A DNA stretch of 64,000 nucleotides from Mycolicibacterium sphagni (GCF_013337765.1 NZ_VBSB01000005.1:558001-622000), one strand, 5' to 3'. Shown: positions 17,740 to 25,094, counted from the stretch's first letter. Notes: generated by a model from the sequence alone, not told the origin. A program made the numbers and translations.

Positions 17740-17776
17740 CTATGGCATCGCTATGTGTCAGCTGTGAAACCTTGTG
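17740..17776. promoter_or_regulatory. Tandem direct repeats, candidate TcrX binding sites
   Basis: CTATG at 17740, CTATG at 17751, CTGTG at 17762 and TTGTG at 17772 recur with start-to-start spacing of 11, 11 and 10 bp, about one helical turn. OmpR/PhoB-family regulators bind head-to-tail repeats with this period. The array lies between the divergent starts of tcrX (17706) and the gene at 17837. Confidence 0.5.
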
Positions 17777-17836
17777 CACAGGGCGCACTGATCGCGCACA
17801 CAGCCGACGCCCAGGTTGGCTCCCCACGGTGGTGGC

Positions 17837-18316
17837 ATGAGTGGTGAACATCAGCCGGTGTGGGGCGCTCCCACGGATCGCCCGAAGACCTGGTCAACCC
17901 GGACGACGGCGGCTGCCGTCGGTATCGCCGCCGCACTGGCCGCCGTCGGCGGCGTGGTGGTCTACGCCGCCACCGGCGGAAGCCAAGGTCAGGGGCACGC
18001 GGGCGGTCCGCCCGGCTGGGGCGGTCCCGGTGGTGCGGGTGGCCCCGGCGGCTTCCACCGGACGCTGCACGGTCAGAACGTCGTCTCCGACGGCGAGGGC
18101 GGATTCAGCACCGAATTGACCCAGACCGGCGACATCACCGCGGCCTCCGACACCTCGGTGACCGTCCGCAGCCAGGACGGCTTCAGCCAGACCTATGTGG
18201 TCAACCCCGACACCCGCAAACCGCCGCAGCCGCTGCAGACCGGTGAGCAGGTGTCGGTGCGGGCGACCCAACAGGGCGGCGCGGCAACGGCGACTGCGGT
18301 GATGCCGGCCCGATAA
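17837..18316 (+). CDS. Membrane-anchored Gly/Pro-rich protein with small beta domain
   Basis: A 159-residue protein of unknown function. Residues about 25-50 form one hydrophobic segment (AAVGIAAALAAVGGVVVYAA). Then comes a 25-residue Gly/Pro-rich linker (GGPPGWGGPGGAGG) and an outer domain (TGDITAASDTSVTVRSQDG, then QPLQTGEQVSVRATQQGG) reminiscent of DUF5666-type beta barrels. It is divergent from tcrX and shares the upstream repeats at 17740-17776, so it may belong to the same regulon. It could monitor or ligand the sensor TcrY, but this is a guess. The ATG at 17837 is preferred over an earlier in-frame one because the latter lacks a ribosome site. Confidence 0.75.
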   Translation: MSGEHQPVWGAPTDRPKTWSTRTTAAAVGIAAALAAVGGVVVYAATGGSQGQGHAGGPPGWGGPGGAGGPGGFHRTLHGQNVVSDGEGGFSTELTQTGDITAASDTSVTVRSQDGFSQTYVVNPDTRKPPQPLQTGEQVSVRATQQGGAATATAVMPAR

Positions 18317-18317
18317 T

Positions 18318-18716
18318 TTGTCGGTGAACTTCTTCGAGGTCATCGAGACGGTCGGCAAGGTGATCGATGCCGCCGGCGTCGCCGTGATCGCGCTCGGCGC
18401 GCTGATCTCGGCGGCGGGCGTCATCGGCCGGCTCAAGACCGGTCAGGCCTACCGGGCGTTTCGCCAGCAGCTTGGCCGCTCGATCCTGCTGGGCCTGGAA
18501 CTGCTGGTGGCCGCCGACATCATCCGGACGGTGGCCGTCACGCCCGACGCCCGCAGCGTGGCCGTGCTGGCTGGGATCGTGTTGATCCGCACGTTCCTCA
18601 GTTTCTCGCTGGAGCTGGAGATCACGGGGTATTGGCCGTGGCAGAAAAACCGCCAGCCGCAAGCCACGCCTGACCTCGCCGAGTCGACGCCCGGGACAGC
18701 CACGCATCCGCAATGA
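18318..18716 (+). CDS. DUF1622 family membrane protein
   Basis: A protein of about 130 residues with three likely membrane helices (VIDAAGVAVIALGALISAAGVI, GRSILLGLELLVAADIIRTV and VAVLAGIVLIRTFLSFSLELEI). The pattern AFRQQLGRSILLGLELLVAADII and RTFLSFSLELEI is typical of DUF1622. Function is unknown. The start could be TTG at 18318 or GTG at 18324; neither has a good ribosome site. It follows the Gly/Pro-rich gene by a base or two and is probably co-transcribed. Its 3' end lies over the out-of-frame tail of the converging MmcQ/YjbR gene. Confidence 0.82.
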   Translation: MSVNFFEVIETVGKVIDAAGVAVIALGALISAAGVIGRLKTGQAYRAFRQQLGRSILLGLELLVAADIIRTVAVTPDARSVAVLAGIVLIRTFLSFSLELEITGYWPWQKNRQPQATPDLAESTPGTATHPQ

Positions 18717-18742
18717 GCTCGCGCAGCTCAGCCCGCCCGACC

Positions 18743-19054
18743 TCACCCAGCCGGCTCGCGCGGACGAGCACACGGATGGCCGTCGAAGTGTTCGGTGGTG
18801 AAGAACGGCGAATCCGGGTCCTGAACCAGGCTCAGCTTGTCGGCCGCGGACTCCACCCAGACGATGATCACGTCGGTGTAGCGCTCGCCGGTGACGGGGT
18901 CGGCCGCGTCCGGGCGCGGCGTGCGGAAGTACACGAACGACTTTCCGCCGACCTGGTAGACCGGGTTCCCCTTGGGCCCTTCGATCCGGTTGACGTGCGG
19001 CATCGACGCCGCGAATTCATGGACATCCCTGACCTTCGCCGGGCGGTCACCCAT
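18743..19054 (-). CDS. MmcQ/YjbR-family protein with apparently frameshifted 3' end
   Basis: The intact frame gives 103 residues of a MmcQ/YjbR (DUF419) protein: GGKSFVYFRTPR, DVIIVWVESAADKLSLVQ and FFTTEHFDGHP. After HFDGHP the frame reads CARPREPAG and stops at 18743. In another frame of the same strand, from 18771, translation gives VLVRASRLGEVGR and then ELIADAWLSRAS, which is the expected family C-terminus. So a 1-nt insertion or 2-nt deletion near 18770-18775 seems to have truncated it. The start ATG at 19054 has TAGCGT six bases upstream, suggesting a leaderless mRNA. Family function is poorly known; members have a CyaY-like fold. Confidence 0.8.
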   Translation of the reverse strand: MGDRPAKVRDVHEFAASMPHVNRIEGPKGNPVYQVGGKSFVYFRTPRPDAADPVTGERYTDVIIVWVESAADKLSLVQDPDSPFFTTEHFDGHPCARPREPAG

Positions 19055-19066
19055 GACTCGACGCTA
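19055..19066 (-). promoter_or_regulatory. Leaderless-type promoter for MmcQ/YjbR gene
   Basis: On the reverse strand TAGCGT (19066-19061) is followed by six bases and then the ATG at 19054. This is the -10-to-start spacing expected when transcription begins at the start codon. No ribosome site is present. Confidence 0.45.
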
Positions 19067-19086
19067 CCGGTTCGCAATGATGCGGT

Positions 19087-20403
19087 ATGGACGAAAAACG
19101 ACGAGCCCGGCGCGCACGGATCCTCGACAAGATCCGAAAGACGCCCCCGGAGCCGCTGGGTCCGCCGGACTCCCATGACCAGGCTGAGGTCGCGGCGATG
19201 TTGCGGGAAATCGGCATCGCCCTGCTCGAGGTCGAGCAGCCGACTCAGCTGGTGTCATCGCGGCTGCTGGAGATCGCCGCGCAGTACACCACCCAGCCGG
19301 TGCGAATCGTCGTGCTGCCCACCGTCCTGATGATCCAGGTGGGCGTCGTCGGCTACGAAGTCGACACGTCGACGACCTACTCGTTGCAGCTGGATATGGC
19401 CGGGCGCATCGACGACATCGCCACCCTGGCCTCCGTCGGCGCGATCACCCCCGCCGACGCCATCGAAGCGACCAACCAGGCGCGCAATCTGCGCCCGCGT
19501 TTCGGTCCGGTCGCGACGACCATCGGATATGCCGTAACGACAATCGGTTTCGGCATGGTCATCAACCCCACCTGGGCATCGCTGCCGGGATACCTATTCC
19601 TCGGACTGGTGGTCGGTGCCATCGCCCTTCTGGGTCGGCCGTTCCCGTCGCTCAGTCCGGTGCTGCCCACGTTGGCAGCGACGCTCGTGACGATCCTGGC
19701 CACCTGGTTCGTCGCCGACACCGCCAACGACGGGCTGCTGCGGGTGATCGCGCCGGCACTTGTGGCGATGTTGCCCGGGATGGCGCTGACCATCGGCGCG
19801 ATGGAGTTGGCCAGTAACCAGCTGATCGGTGGCAGCAGCCGGCTGGTGTACGGCGTCGCCCAGCTGGCGCTGCTGGTGTTCGGGGTGGCCCTCGGTGTGC
19901 ACGTCGCCGGAGAGGTCAGGCCGCAGGCGGCGTCGGCGCAGATGGGGTCCTGGTCGTTGTACGTGGCGATCGTCGTGGTGGCGATCGGGCTTTACGTCTA
20001 TCTGTCCGCACCACGCGGGTCCCTGATCTGGCTGACGGCCGCGATCGGGGTCGCGTTGGTCGGGCAGGCGATCGCCGGAAAGTTTGTGGCCGCAGCCTAT
20101 TCCGGCTTCATCGGCGCATTCCTCACGGTTCCGTTCGCGATGCTGGCCGCACGGATCAAGACCTCTCCCTCGGCGATCGTGATGATGTTGGCAGCCTTCT
20201 GGGCGCTGGTGCCTGGTGCGCTGAGCTTCGAATCGGCGAGCCAGGCCGCCACCGGAGGCGGCATAAGTACGGCCAGCCTCGGGGTTACCGGTGCGGCCGT
20301 CCTGTCGATCGCGCTGGGCACGGTGGTCGGCTGGAGCGTGTTCCACACCATCGACAGCCGGTTGCCGTGGCCGAAGGGACTGGCTCAACCAACCGTACGG
20401 TAG
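19087..20403 (+). CDS. Threonine/serine exporter family membrane protein (ThrE-like, Rv3737-type)
   Basis: A 438-residue protein matching the two-domain ThrE layout. Residues 35-165 are the soluble ThrE N-domain (LREIGIALLEVEQPTQLVSSRLLEIA, VVLPTVLMIQVG, ATLASVGAITPADAI). About ten membrane helices follow (LPGYLFLGLVVGAIALLG, LPGMALTIGAMELAS, AFWALVPGALSFE). ThrE in Corynebacterium glutamicum exports threonine and serine. The M. tuberculosis relative is Rv3737, which maps outside this neighbourhood. It is divergent from the MmcQ/YjbR gene and followed by the kinase gene 10 nt downstream, which has its own likely promoter. Confidence 0.88.
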   Translation: MDEKRRARRARILDKIRKTPPEPLGPPDSHDQAEVAAMLREIGIALLEVEQPTQLVSSRLLEIAAQYTTQPVRIVVLPTVLMIQVGVVGYEVDTSTTYSLQLDMAGRIDDIATLASVGAITPADAIEATNQARNLRPRFGPVATTIGYAVTTIGFGMVINPTWASLPGYLFLGLVVGAIALLGRPFPSLSPVLPTLAATLVTILATWFVADTANDGLLRVIAPALVAMLPGMALTIGAMELASNQLIGGSSRLVYGVAQLALLVFGVALGVHVAGEVRPQAASAQMGSWSLYVAIVVVAIGLYVYLSAPRGSLIWLTAAIGVALVGQAIAGKFVAAAYSGFIGAFLTVPFAMLAARIKTSPSAIVMMLAAFWALVPGALSFESASQAATGGGISTASLGVTGAAVLSIALGTVVGWSVFHTIDSRLPWPKGLAQPTVR

Positions 20404-20413
20404 GTTCACCCGA
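20401..20413 (+). promoter_or_regulatory. Leaderless-type promoter for second kinase operon
   Basis: TAGGTT (20401-20406), which includes the stop codon of the upstream exporter gene, is followed by seven bases and then the GTG start at 20414. This is the -10-to-start spacing of leaderless mycobacterial transcripts. Confidence 0.45.
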
Positions 20414-21442
20414 GTGGACGACCTGAGCGCAGTGATCGCGTGGATGTCGGAGCAAGGCCTTGGTGATGGCCCCCTGGAAAACGTCTCTGAGATCGTCGGT
20501 GGCACCCAGAACGTCATGCTCCGCTTCACCCGCTCAGGCCGCGACTATGTCTTCCGCCGGGGACCCCGACACCTGCGGCCGGTGAGCAACAAGGTGATCC
20601 TGCGGGAAACCCGCGTATTGCACGCACTGGCCGGCACCGACGTCCCGCACCCCCGGCTGATCGCGGTGTGCGAGGACACCGCGGTGCTCGGCGACGCGGT
20701 GTTCTATCTGATGGAACCGGTCGACGGCTTCAACGCCGGCTCCACGTTGCCTGCGCTGCACGCCGGTGATGCCGCCATCCGCCACGAGATGGGCCTGTCG
20801 ATGGCCGAGTCGGTGGCCAAGCTCGGCGCCGTCGACCATGTCGCGGTCGGGCTTGCCGACTTCGGCAAACCGGACGGCTTCCTGGAACGTCAAGTGCCAC
20901 GGTGGCTTTCCGAGCTCGAGTCTTACGCCGGCTTCGACAACTACCCGGGACCCGATATCGGCGACGTCGACGCCGTCGCCCGCTGGCTGCAGCAGAACCA
21001 GCCCGCCGACTGGCAGCCGGGCATCATGCACGGCGATTACCACGCCGCGAACGTGATGTTCTCCCCGACCGGCCCCGAGGTGGTGGCGATCGTCGACTGG
21101 GAGATGTGCACCATCGGCGATCCCCTGCTGGACCTCGGATGGATGCTGGCCACCTGGTTCGCGCCCGGCCGTGACGCGGTGCTGACCAACGTGCTGATGG
21201 ATGCCGGCGGACTGGCCACTCCCGACGAATTGGTGCGGCGCTATGCGCAGAACACCAGCCGCGACCTGTCGAACATCGACTGGTACACCGTGCTGGCCTG
21301 TTTCAAACTCGGCATCATCCTCGAGGGATCGAATGCCCGCGCCGCGGCAGGGTTGGCGCCCACGGAGATTGGCGATCGACTGCACATCGCGACCGTGCGC
21401 TTGTTCGAACGTGCTTTGGCATTGATGGAGGGACAACGATGA
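20414..21442 (+). CDS. APH-fold phosphotransferase (LvaA/ACAD11 kinase-like)
   Basis: A 342-residue kinase of the same family as the one at 1748. The catalytic loop is MHGDYHAANVMF (His206, Asp208, Asn213) and the metal site IVDWEMCTIGDPLLDLGW (Asp228). The N-lobe contains VGGTQNVMLRF. The frame extends upstream inside the exporter gene, but homology begins at the GTG 20414, and no residue before it fits the family. It overlaps the next gene, an acyl-CoA dehydrogenase, by 4 nt (ATGA). The order kinase-dehydrogenase-SDR points to phosphorylation of a hydroxyacyl-CoA, as by LvaA and the human ACAD11 kinase domain. Substrate chain length is unknown. Confidence 0.9.
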   Translation: MDDLSAVIAWMSEQGLGDGPLENVSEIVGGTQNVMLRFTRSGRDYVFRRGPRHLRPVSNKVILRETRVLHALAGTDVPHPRLIAVCEDTAVLGDAVFYLMEPVDGFNAGSTLPALHAGDAAIRHEMGLSMAESVAKLGAVDHVAVGLADFGKPDGFLERQVPRWLSELESYAGFDNYPGPDIGDVDAVARWLQQNQPADWQPGIMHGDYHAANVMFSPTGPEVVAIVDWEMCTIGDPLLDLGWMLATWFAPGRDAVLTNVLMDAGGLATPDELVRRYAQNTSRDLSNIDWYTVLACFKLGIILEGSNARAAAGLAPTEIGDRLHIATVRLFERALALMEGQR

Positions 21443-22617
21443 TCGACTTCGAGATTCCCAGCGACCTGGCGGCGCAGCGCGACGAGATTCGCGCGTTCGT
21501 CGTCGACAAAATCGTTCCCTACGAACGAGATCCGCGCGTCACCCGGCACGGGCCCAATGAGGAGCTGCGCACCGAACTCGTCGGACTGGCCCGCGATGCC
21601 GGCCTGCTGACCTTCCAGGCGCCGCGCCGATTCGGCGGTCGCGAGCCGTCGCACCGCGAGCAGGCGGTCCTGTTCGAAGCCGCAGGCTGGTCGACCCTTG
21701 GGCCGGTCGCGCTGAACTGCGCTGCCCCGGACGAGGGCAATATGTTCGTGCTGTCCAAGATCGCTACTGAAGAGCAGGCCGAGAAGTTCCTGGTCCCGGT
21801 GATCGACGGTAGGCAGCGGTCGGTGTTCGCGATGACCGAACCCGGAGGGGCTGGTTCGGACCCGAATCAGCTTGCCACCGAGGCGATTTTCGACGGCACC
21901 GACTATGTGATCAACGGGCGCAAGTGGCTGATCACCGGAGCCAACAAGGCTCGGACATGGATCATCATGGCGCGGGTGGCGCCGAACTCCCATGGCGCCG
22001 ATGGCCCGACACTGTTCCTGTGCGACGGCCAGACGCCGGGCATCGAACTCGAGCGTGTGATGGACACGATGGACCGCAACTACGTCGAGGGCCACGGAGT
22101 GATCCAGTTCAACAACCTGCGGCTGCCGGCCTCGGCGGTGTTGGGCGAGGTTGGCCAGGCGTTGCGGTACGCCCAATTGCGGCTTACCCCAGCACGGTTG
22201 ACACACTGTATGCGGTGGCTGGGTGCGGCGATGCGGGCCCACTCGATCGCGATCGAGCATGCCCGCACCAGGACCGGCTTCGGCAAGCCACTCGGCGAGC
22301 ATCAGGGCGTTGGTTTCATGCTGGCCGACAACGAGATTGCGCTGCAGCAGTGCCGGCTGGCGATCTGGTGGGCCTGCTGGGCACTGGACACCGGAGCCAA
22401 GGGGCGCCACGAGAGTTCGATGGTCAAGGCCTATGTGTCCGAGGAACTGTTCAAGGTGGCCGACCGCTGTGTCCAAATCCTCGGCGGTATGGGTATTTCC
22501 GACGAGACCCCGGTCGGCATGATCTTTTCCGATATGCGCGCGTTCCGCCTCTACGACGGCCCGACCGAGGTGCACAAATATGCGATCGCCCGCCAGGTGC
22601 TGAGGAACCCGTCATGA
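21439..22617 (+). CDS. Acyl-CoA dehydrogenase, ACAD10/11-like subfamily
   Basis: A 392-residue acyl-CoA dehydrogenase. The flavin segment is FAMTEPGGAGSDPNQ, followed by GTDYVINGRKWLITGA. The C-terminal region reads ILGGMGISDETPV and then LYDGPTEVHKYAIARQVL, the DGP-E-H ending of the ACAD10/ACAD11 branch. Start and stop overlap the neighbours by 4 nt on each side (ATGA), so kinase, dehydrogenase and SDR should be made in a fixed ratio. In LvaC and ACAD11 this domain acts on the phosphorylated 4-hydroxyacyl-CoA. It differs clearly in sequence from the dehydrogenase at 3589, so it may handle another chain length. Confidence 0.93.
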   Translation: MIDFEIPSDLAAQRDEIRAFVVDKIVPYERDPRVTRHGPNEELRTELVGLARDAGLLTFQAPRRFGGREPSHREQAVLFEAAGWSTLGPVALNCAAPDEGNMFVLSKIATEEQAEKFLVPVIDGRQRSVFAMTEPGGAGSDPNQLATEAIFDGTDYVINGRKWLITGANKARTWIIMARVAPNSHGADGPTLFLCDGQTPGIELERVMDTMDRNYVEGHGVIQFNNLRLPASAVLGEVGQALRYAQLRLTPARLTHCMRWLGAAMRAHSIAIEHARTRTGFGKPLGEHQGVGFMLADNEIALQQCRLAIWWACWALDTGAKGRHESSMVKAYVSEELFKVADRCVQILGGMGISDETPVGMIFSDMRAFRLYDGPTEVHKYAIARQVLRNPS

Positions 22618-23375
22618 GTGTGCTCGATTCATTCCGCCTCGACGACAAGGTCGTCATCGTCACCGGCGCGTCCTCCGGCCTGGGCGTGTCGTTCGCACAG
22701 GCCTTCGCCGAGGCGGGCGCCAACCTGGTGCTCGGCGCTCGCCGGGTGGAGCAGCTGGCAAGTACGGCGGCCCTTGTCGAGCAGGCCGGCCGCAAGGTGT
22801 ACACCCGCAAGACCGACGTCGCCGACCCTGACCAGTGCCAGCAGCTGGTCGACGCGGCGATCAACGAGTTCGGCCGGGTTGACGTGCTGGTCAACAACGC
22901 CGGTGTGGGCACCGCCGTGCCTGCCACCCGCGAGACCCCAGACGAATTCCGCAAGGTCATCGACGTCAACCTCAACGGCTCGTACTGGATGGCGCAGTCC
23001 TGCGGGCGGGTGATGCAGGCCGGAAGCTCAATCATCAATATTGCCAGCATTCTTGGCATCACCACAGGTGGTCTGCCGCAGGCCGCATACAGCGCGTCGA
23101 AGGCCGGGGTGATGGGCCTGACCCGGGACTTGGCGCAACAATGGGGTTCCCGCAAGGGAATTCGCGTCAACGCGCTGGCACCGGGTTTCTTCAAGAGCGA
23201 GATGACCGACGAGTACCAGCCCGGCTATCTGGAACAGCAACTGCCACGGATCGTCGCGGGCAGACTTGGCGAGCCGGCCGAATTGGCCGCTACCGCAATA
23301 TGGCTGGCGTCACCGGCCGCGGGCTATGTGACGGGACAGACAATTATCGTCGACGGCGGCCTAACGATCACGTAG
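22614..23375 (+). CDS. Short-chain dehydrogenase/reductase (SDR)
   Basis: A 253-residue classical SDR: TGASSGLG (17-24), NNAG (94-97), Ser145, Tyr159 and Lys163 (AAYSASKAG), and the C-terminal VTGQTIIVDGG. It overlaps the dehydrogenase stop by 4 nt and closes the three-gene operon. A role in oxidising or reducing the hydroxyl handled by the kinase is likely from context, similar to LvaD. An inverted repeat (GAGTCCC at 23398, GGGACTC at 23452) lies just downstream. Confidence 0.92.
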   Translation: MSVLDSFRLDDKVVIVTGASSGLGVSFAQAFAEAGANLVLGARRVEQLASTAALVEQAGRKVYTRKTDVADPDQCQQLVDAAINEFGRVDVLVNNAGVGTAVPATRETPDEFRKVIDVNLNGSYWMAQSCGRVMQAGSSIINIASILGITTGGLPQAAYSASKAGVMGLTRDLAQQWGSRKGIRVNALAPGFFKSEMTDEYQPGYLEQQLPRIVAGRLGEPAELAATAIWLASPAAGYVTGQTIIVDGGLTIT

Positions 23376-23465
23376 TGATAACGATCACGCTTCGATTGAG
23401 TCCCTCTCAGGCCCTTCACACGATTGCGACATCCGCCTTTAAGAAGTCTCTGGGACTCTCGAGTG

Positions 23466-23735
23466 ATGTGGATCGACCTGTACATGGTGGCGGCGTTGCT
23501 CGTGGCCGTGGCCGCCTGGATGGTCAGCTCACGATTCCCGTCATTCGACCCGCCCGGTGACATCGCACGCGGCTTCTGGTCGGCCGCTGCCGGTGCGCTG
23601 TGGCCGCTCATTCTGGTCGGAGCCGTCCAGATTTTTGCCGTCCGCTGCGTTGTACAGCGGCTTCGCCCGACGTATTCCGAGGAGCTGGATCTGGCTCCCC
23701 TTGGCGACCTACAAGGCATCGGCTCACACTCGTAA
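23466..23735 (+). CDS. Small membrane protein of unknown function
   Basis: An 89-residue protein with two hydrophobic segments (DLYMVAALLVAVAAWMVS near the N-terminus, GALWPLILVGAVQIFAV in the middle) and a short charged tail (RLRPTYSEELDLAPLGDL). I do not recognise the family. The start may be ATG 23466 or the preceding GTG 23463. It lies between the SDR operon and a small secreted protein gene, each 88-90 nt away, so it may be a single transcription unit. Confidence 0.65.
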   Translation: MWIDLYMVAALLVAVAAWMVSSRFPSFDPPGDIARGFWSAAAGALWPLILVGAVQIFAVRCVVQRLRPTYSEELDLAPLGDLQGIGSHS

Positions 23736-23823
23736 CCGCACGTCGGTTCCTCTCGCCCCCGAATTGGGGCAGAATTCTCCTGCCGCTGGTGACATCGGCG
23801 ACTGACGAGGAGGAGATCCGTTC

Positions 23824-24123
23824 GTGATGGTGCGCGCAAAGCTGGCATCGGCGGGGCTTGCGGCCCTGGCGATGGCCGCGATCACGCTCTCGGCCGCTGC
23901 GACGGCCTCTGCTGACGACTCGGGCAGCGGGCTGCTGTGGCCTGATCCCAACGAGCCGTACTACTGGGACGCCAACGAGAACGCAGGCGGCACCGGCCCT
24001 GCGCCACTACCGACCGACGATCTGTATTGGAAAGAAGGCCAGGACGCTGGCGGCACCGGCAACGCTCCCCAGCCGAGCGGCCCCGAGTACACCGATGAGG
24101 GCGAGAACGCCGGGGCTGTCTAG
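23824..24123 (+). CDS. Small secreted acidic protein with repeated AGGTG motif
   Basis: A 99-residue exported protein. Residues 1-31 form a signal peptide (LASAGLAALAMAAITLSAAATASA, cleavage before DDSGSG). The mature part is acidic and repetitive: YYWDANENAGGTGPAPLPTD, then YWKEGQDAGGTGNAPQPSG, then YTDEGENAGAV. GAGGAGGAGAT is a strong ribosome site, with the start at GTG 23824 or ATG 23827. No cysteines are present in the mature region. Function is unknown; I do not recognise the family. Confidence 0.75.
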   Translation: MMVRAKLASAGLAALAMAAITLSAAATASADDSGSGLLWPDPNEPYYWDANENAGGTGPAPLPTDDLYWKEGQDAGGTGNAPQPSGPEYTDEGENAGAV

Positions 24124-24133
24124 CACCGGCCGG

Positions 24134-24403
24134 CTACGACGACCAGACGAGCAGCGATTCGCTGCGCGAGAGCTCGGCGCGAGCGCGACGCTCGACCAAC
24201 AACGGGACGAATTCGCGAATCCTGCAGTGCTGGAAACGATCGTGCGCGTTGGCAACCGTGTGCGCTACGTCCTCACGAGGCACGTTGGAGTAAGCCGCCG
24301 CCAAGCGGTCCACCACCTGCTCGATCAGCATAAGTTCACTTACGTTTCCCACTTCGTCAACTCTGAGCCATGGGGGCAGCCTCGTCAATTTGACGTTCGT
24401 CAC
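24134..24403 (-). CDS. Three-helix bundle dimerisation domain protein
   Basis: An 89-residue protein. Its C-terminal half matches a small mycobacterial helical domain: LIEQVVDRLAAAYSNVPREDVAHTV, HDRFQHCRIREFVPLLVERRARAEL. This pattern is usually annotated as a three-helix bundle dimerisation domain of unknown role. The GTG start at 24403 overlaps the stop of the TetR gene by 4 nt (GTGA), so its translation is probably coupled to that gene. Since that TetR gene seems to have lost its start, expression of this one may depend on internal initiation. Confidence 0.75.
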   Translation of the reverse strand: MTNVKLTRLPPWLRVDEVGNVSELMLIEQVVDRLAAAYSNVPREDVAHTVANAHDRFQHCRIREFVPLLVERRARAELSRSESLLVWSS

Positions 24404-24948
24404 GGTGCCGGATCGCTGAGGTAACGAGCCGGGACTGGTCGCAACCATTCGGCCAGCGTCGCGTCGTCCATGGCCACCAGCGGCGGTATCCCCAGCACAT
24501 AGCGTGCGACCGCGACACCGAGCATCTGCGAGCCGACGAGGGCCGCCCGCTCAGCCGGCCGATCAGGCACCACCGCGGCTAGTGCCGGGGCCACCTGGTC
24601 GACGAAGACGCCGAGCAGCGCCTCGGCGGCCACCCGGTTGGTGGCGGCCGAGCGCAGCAGCGGAAGGAAGGGGCCGTGCGGTCCCCACACCTCGACGAAC
24701 ATCGGCAGCACCTGGTCCACGACACGGTCGGGCGCCACCCCGGTCAGATCCGGGAAGGTGATCGCGAGCCGCGAGGCCGCCGCGAACAGCTCGGCCTTGT
24801 TGCCGAAATAGTGCATGACCAGTGCAGGGTCTACACCTGATGCCGAGGCGATCGAACGGATCGTCGTGCGTTCGAAGCCCCGCTCACCGAACTGCGATCG
24901 GGCCTCGGCCAGGTACCCGCGCGACTCAAGCGACGCCAGCCGGACGGT
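24400..24948 (-). pseudogene. TetR family regulator lacking a start codon
   Basis: The frame encodes most of a TetR repressor: YLAEARSQFGERGFERTTIRSI, ASGVDPALVMHYFGNKAELFAAA (helix-turn-helix), and a full ligand-binding half ending RPVPARYLSDPAP. Upstream, an in-frame TGA lies at 24951-24949. Between it and the helix-turn-helix there is no ATG, GTG or TTG; the first is the Met of VMHYF at 24816, inside the DNA-reading helix. The N-terminal 10-20 residues and the promoter seem to be missing, and the break coincides with the start of a monooxygenase fragment on the other strand. A rare CTG start at 24939 cannot be excluded. Confidence 0.7.
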
Positions 24949-25094
24949 TCACGCTGAGCCACCCCGACGACGGCCCCGCGGTGCTGGTGCGGCCGGACGG
25001 CTACATCGCGTGGGCGGGTAGTCCGGAAGACGACGGCTGGCGCGCGGTCTTGGCTACGTGGTCACCGACCGCAGAGGCAATCCATTCACACTGA
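24942..25094 (+). pseudogene. C-terminal remnant of FAD-dependent monooxygenase
   Basis: Fifty codons, GRFTLSHPDDGPAV, LVRPDGYIAWAG and WRAVLATW, match the C-terminal end of the FAD-binding (phenol hydroxylase/PHBH-like) monooxygenases, where LVRPDGYVAW is conserved. The preceding codons are unrelated and lie over the TetR coding strand. About 450-500 N-terminal residues, including the FAD-binding fold, are absent. The intact parent was probably divergent from the TetR gene; the space between them has been deleted. The stop at 25094 overlaps the diguanylate cyclase stop. Confidence 0.65.
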
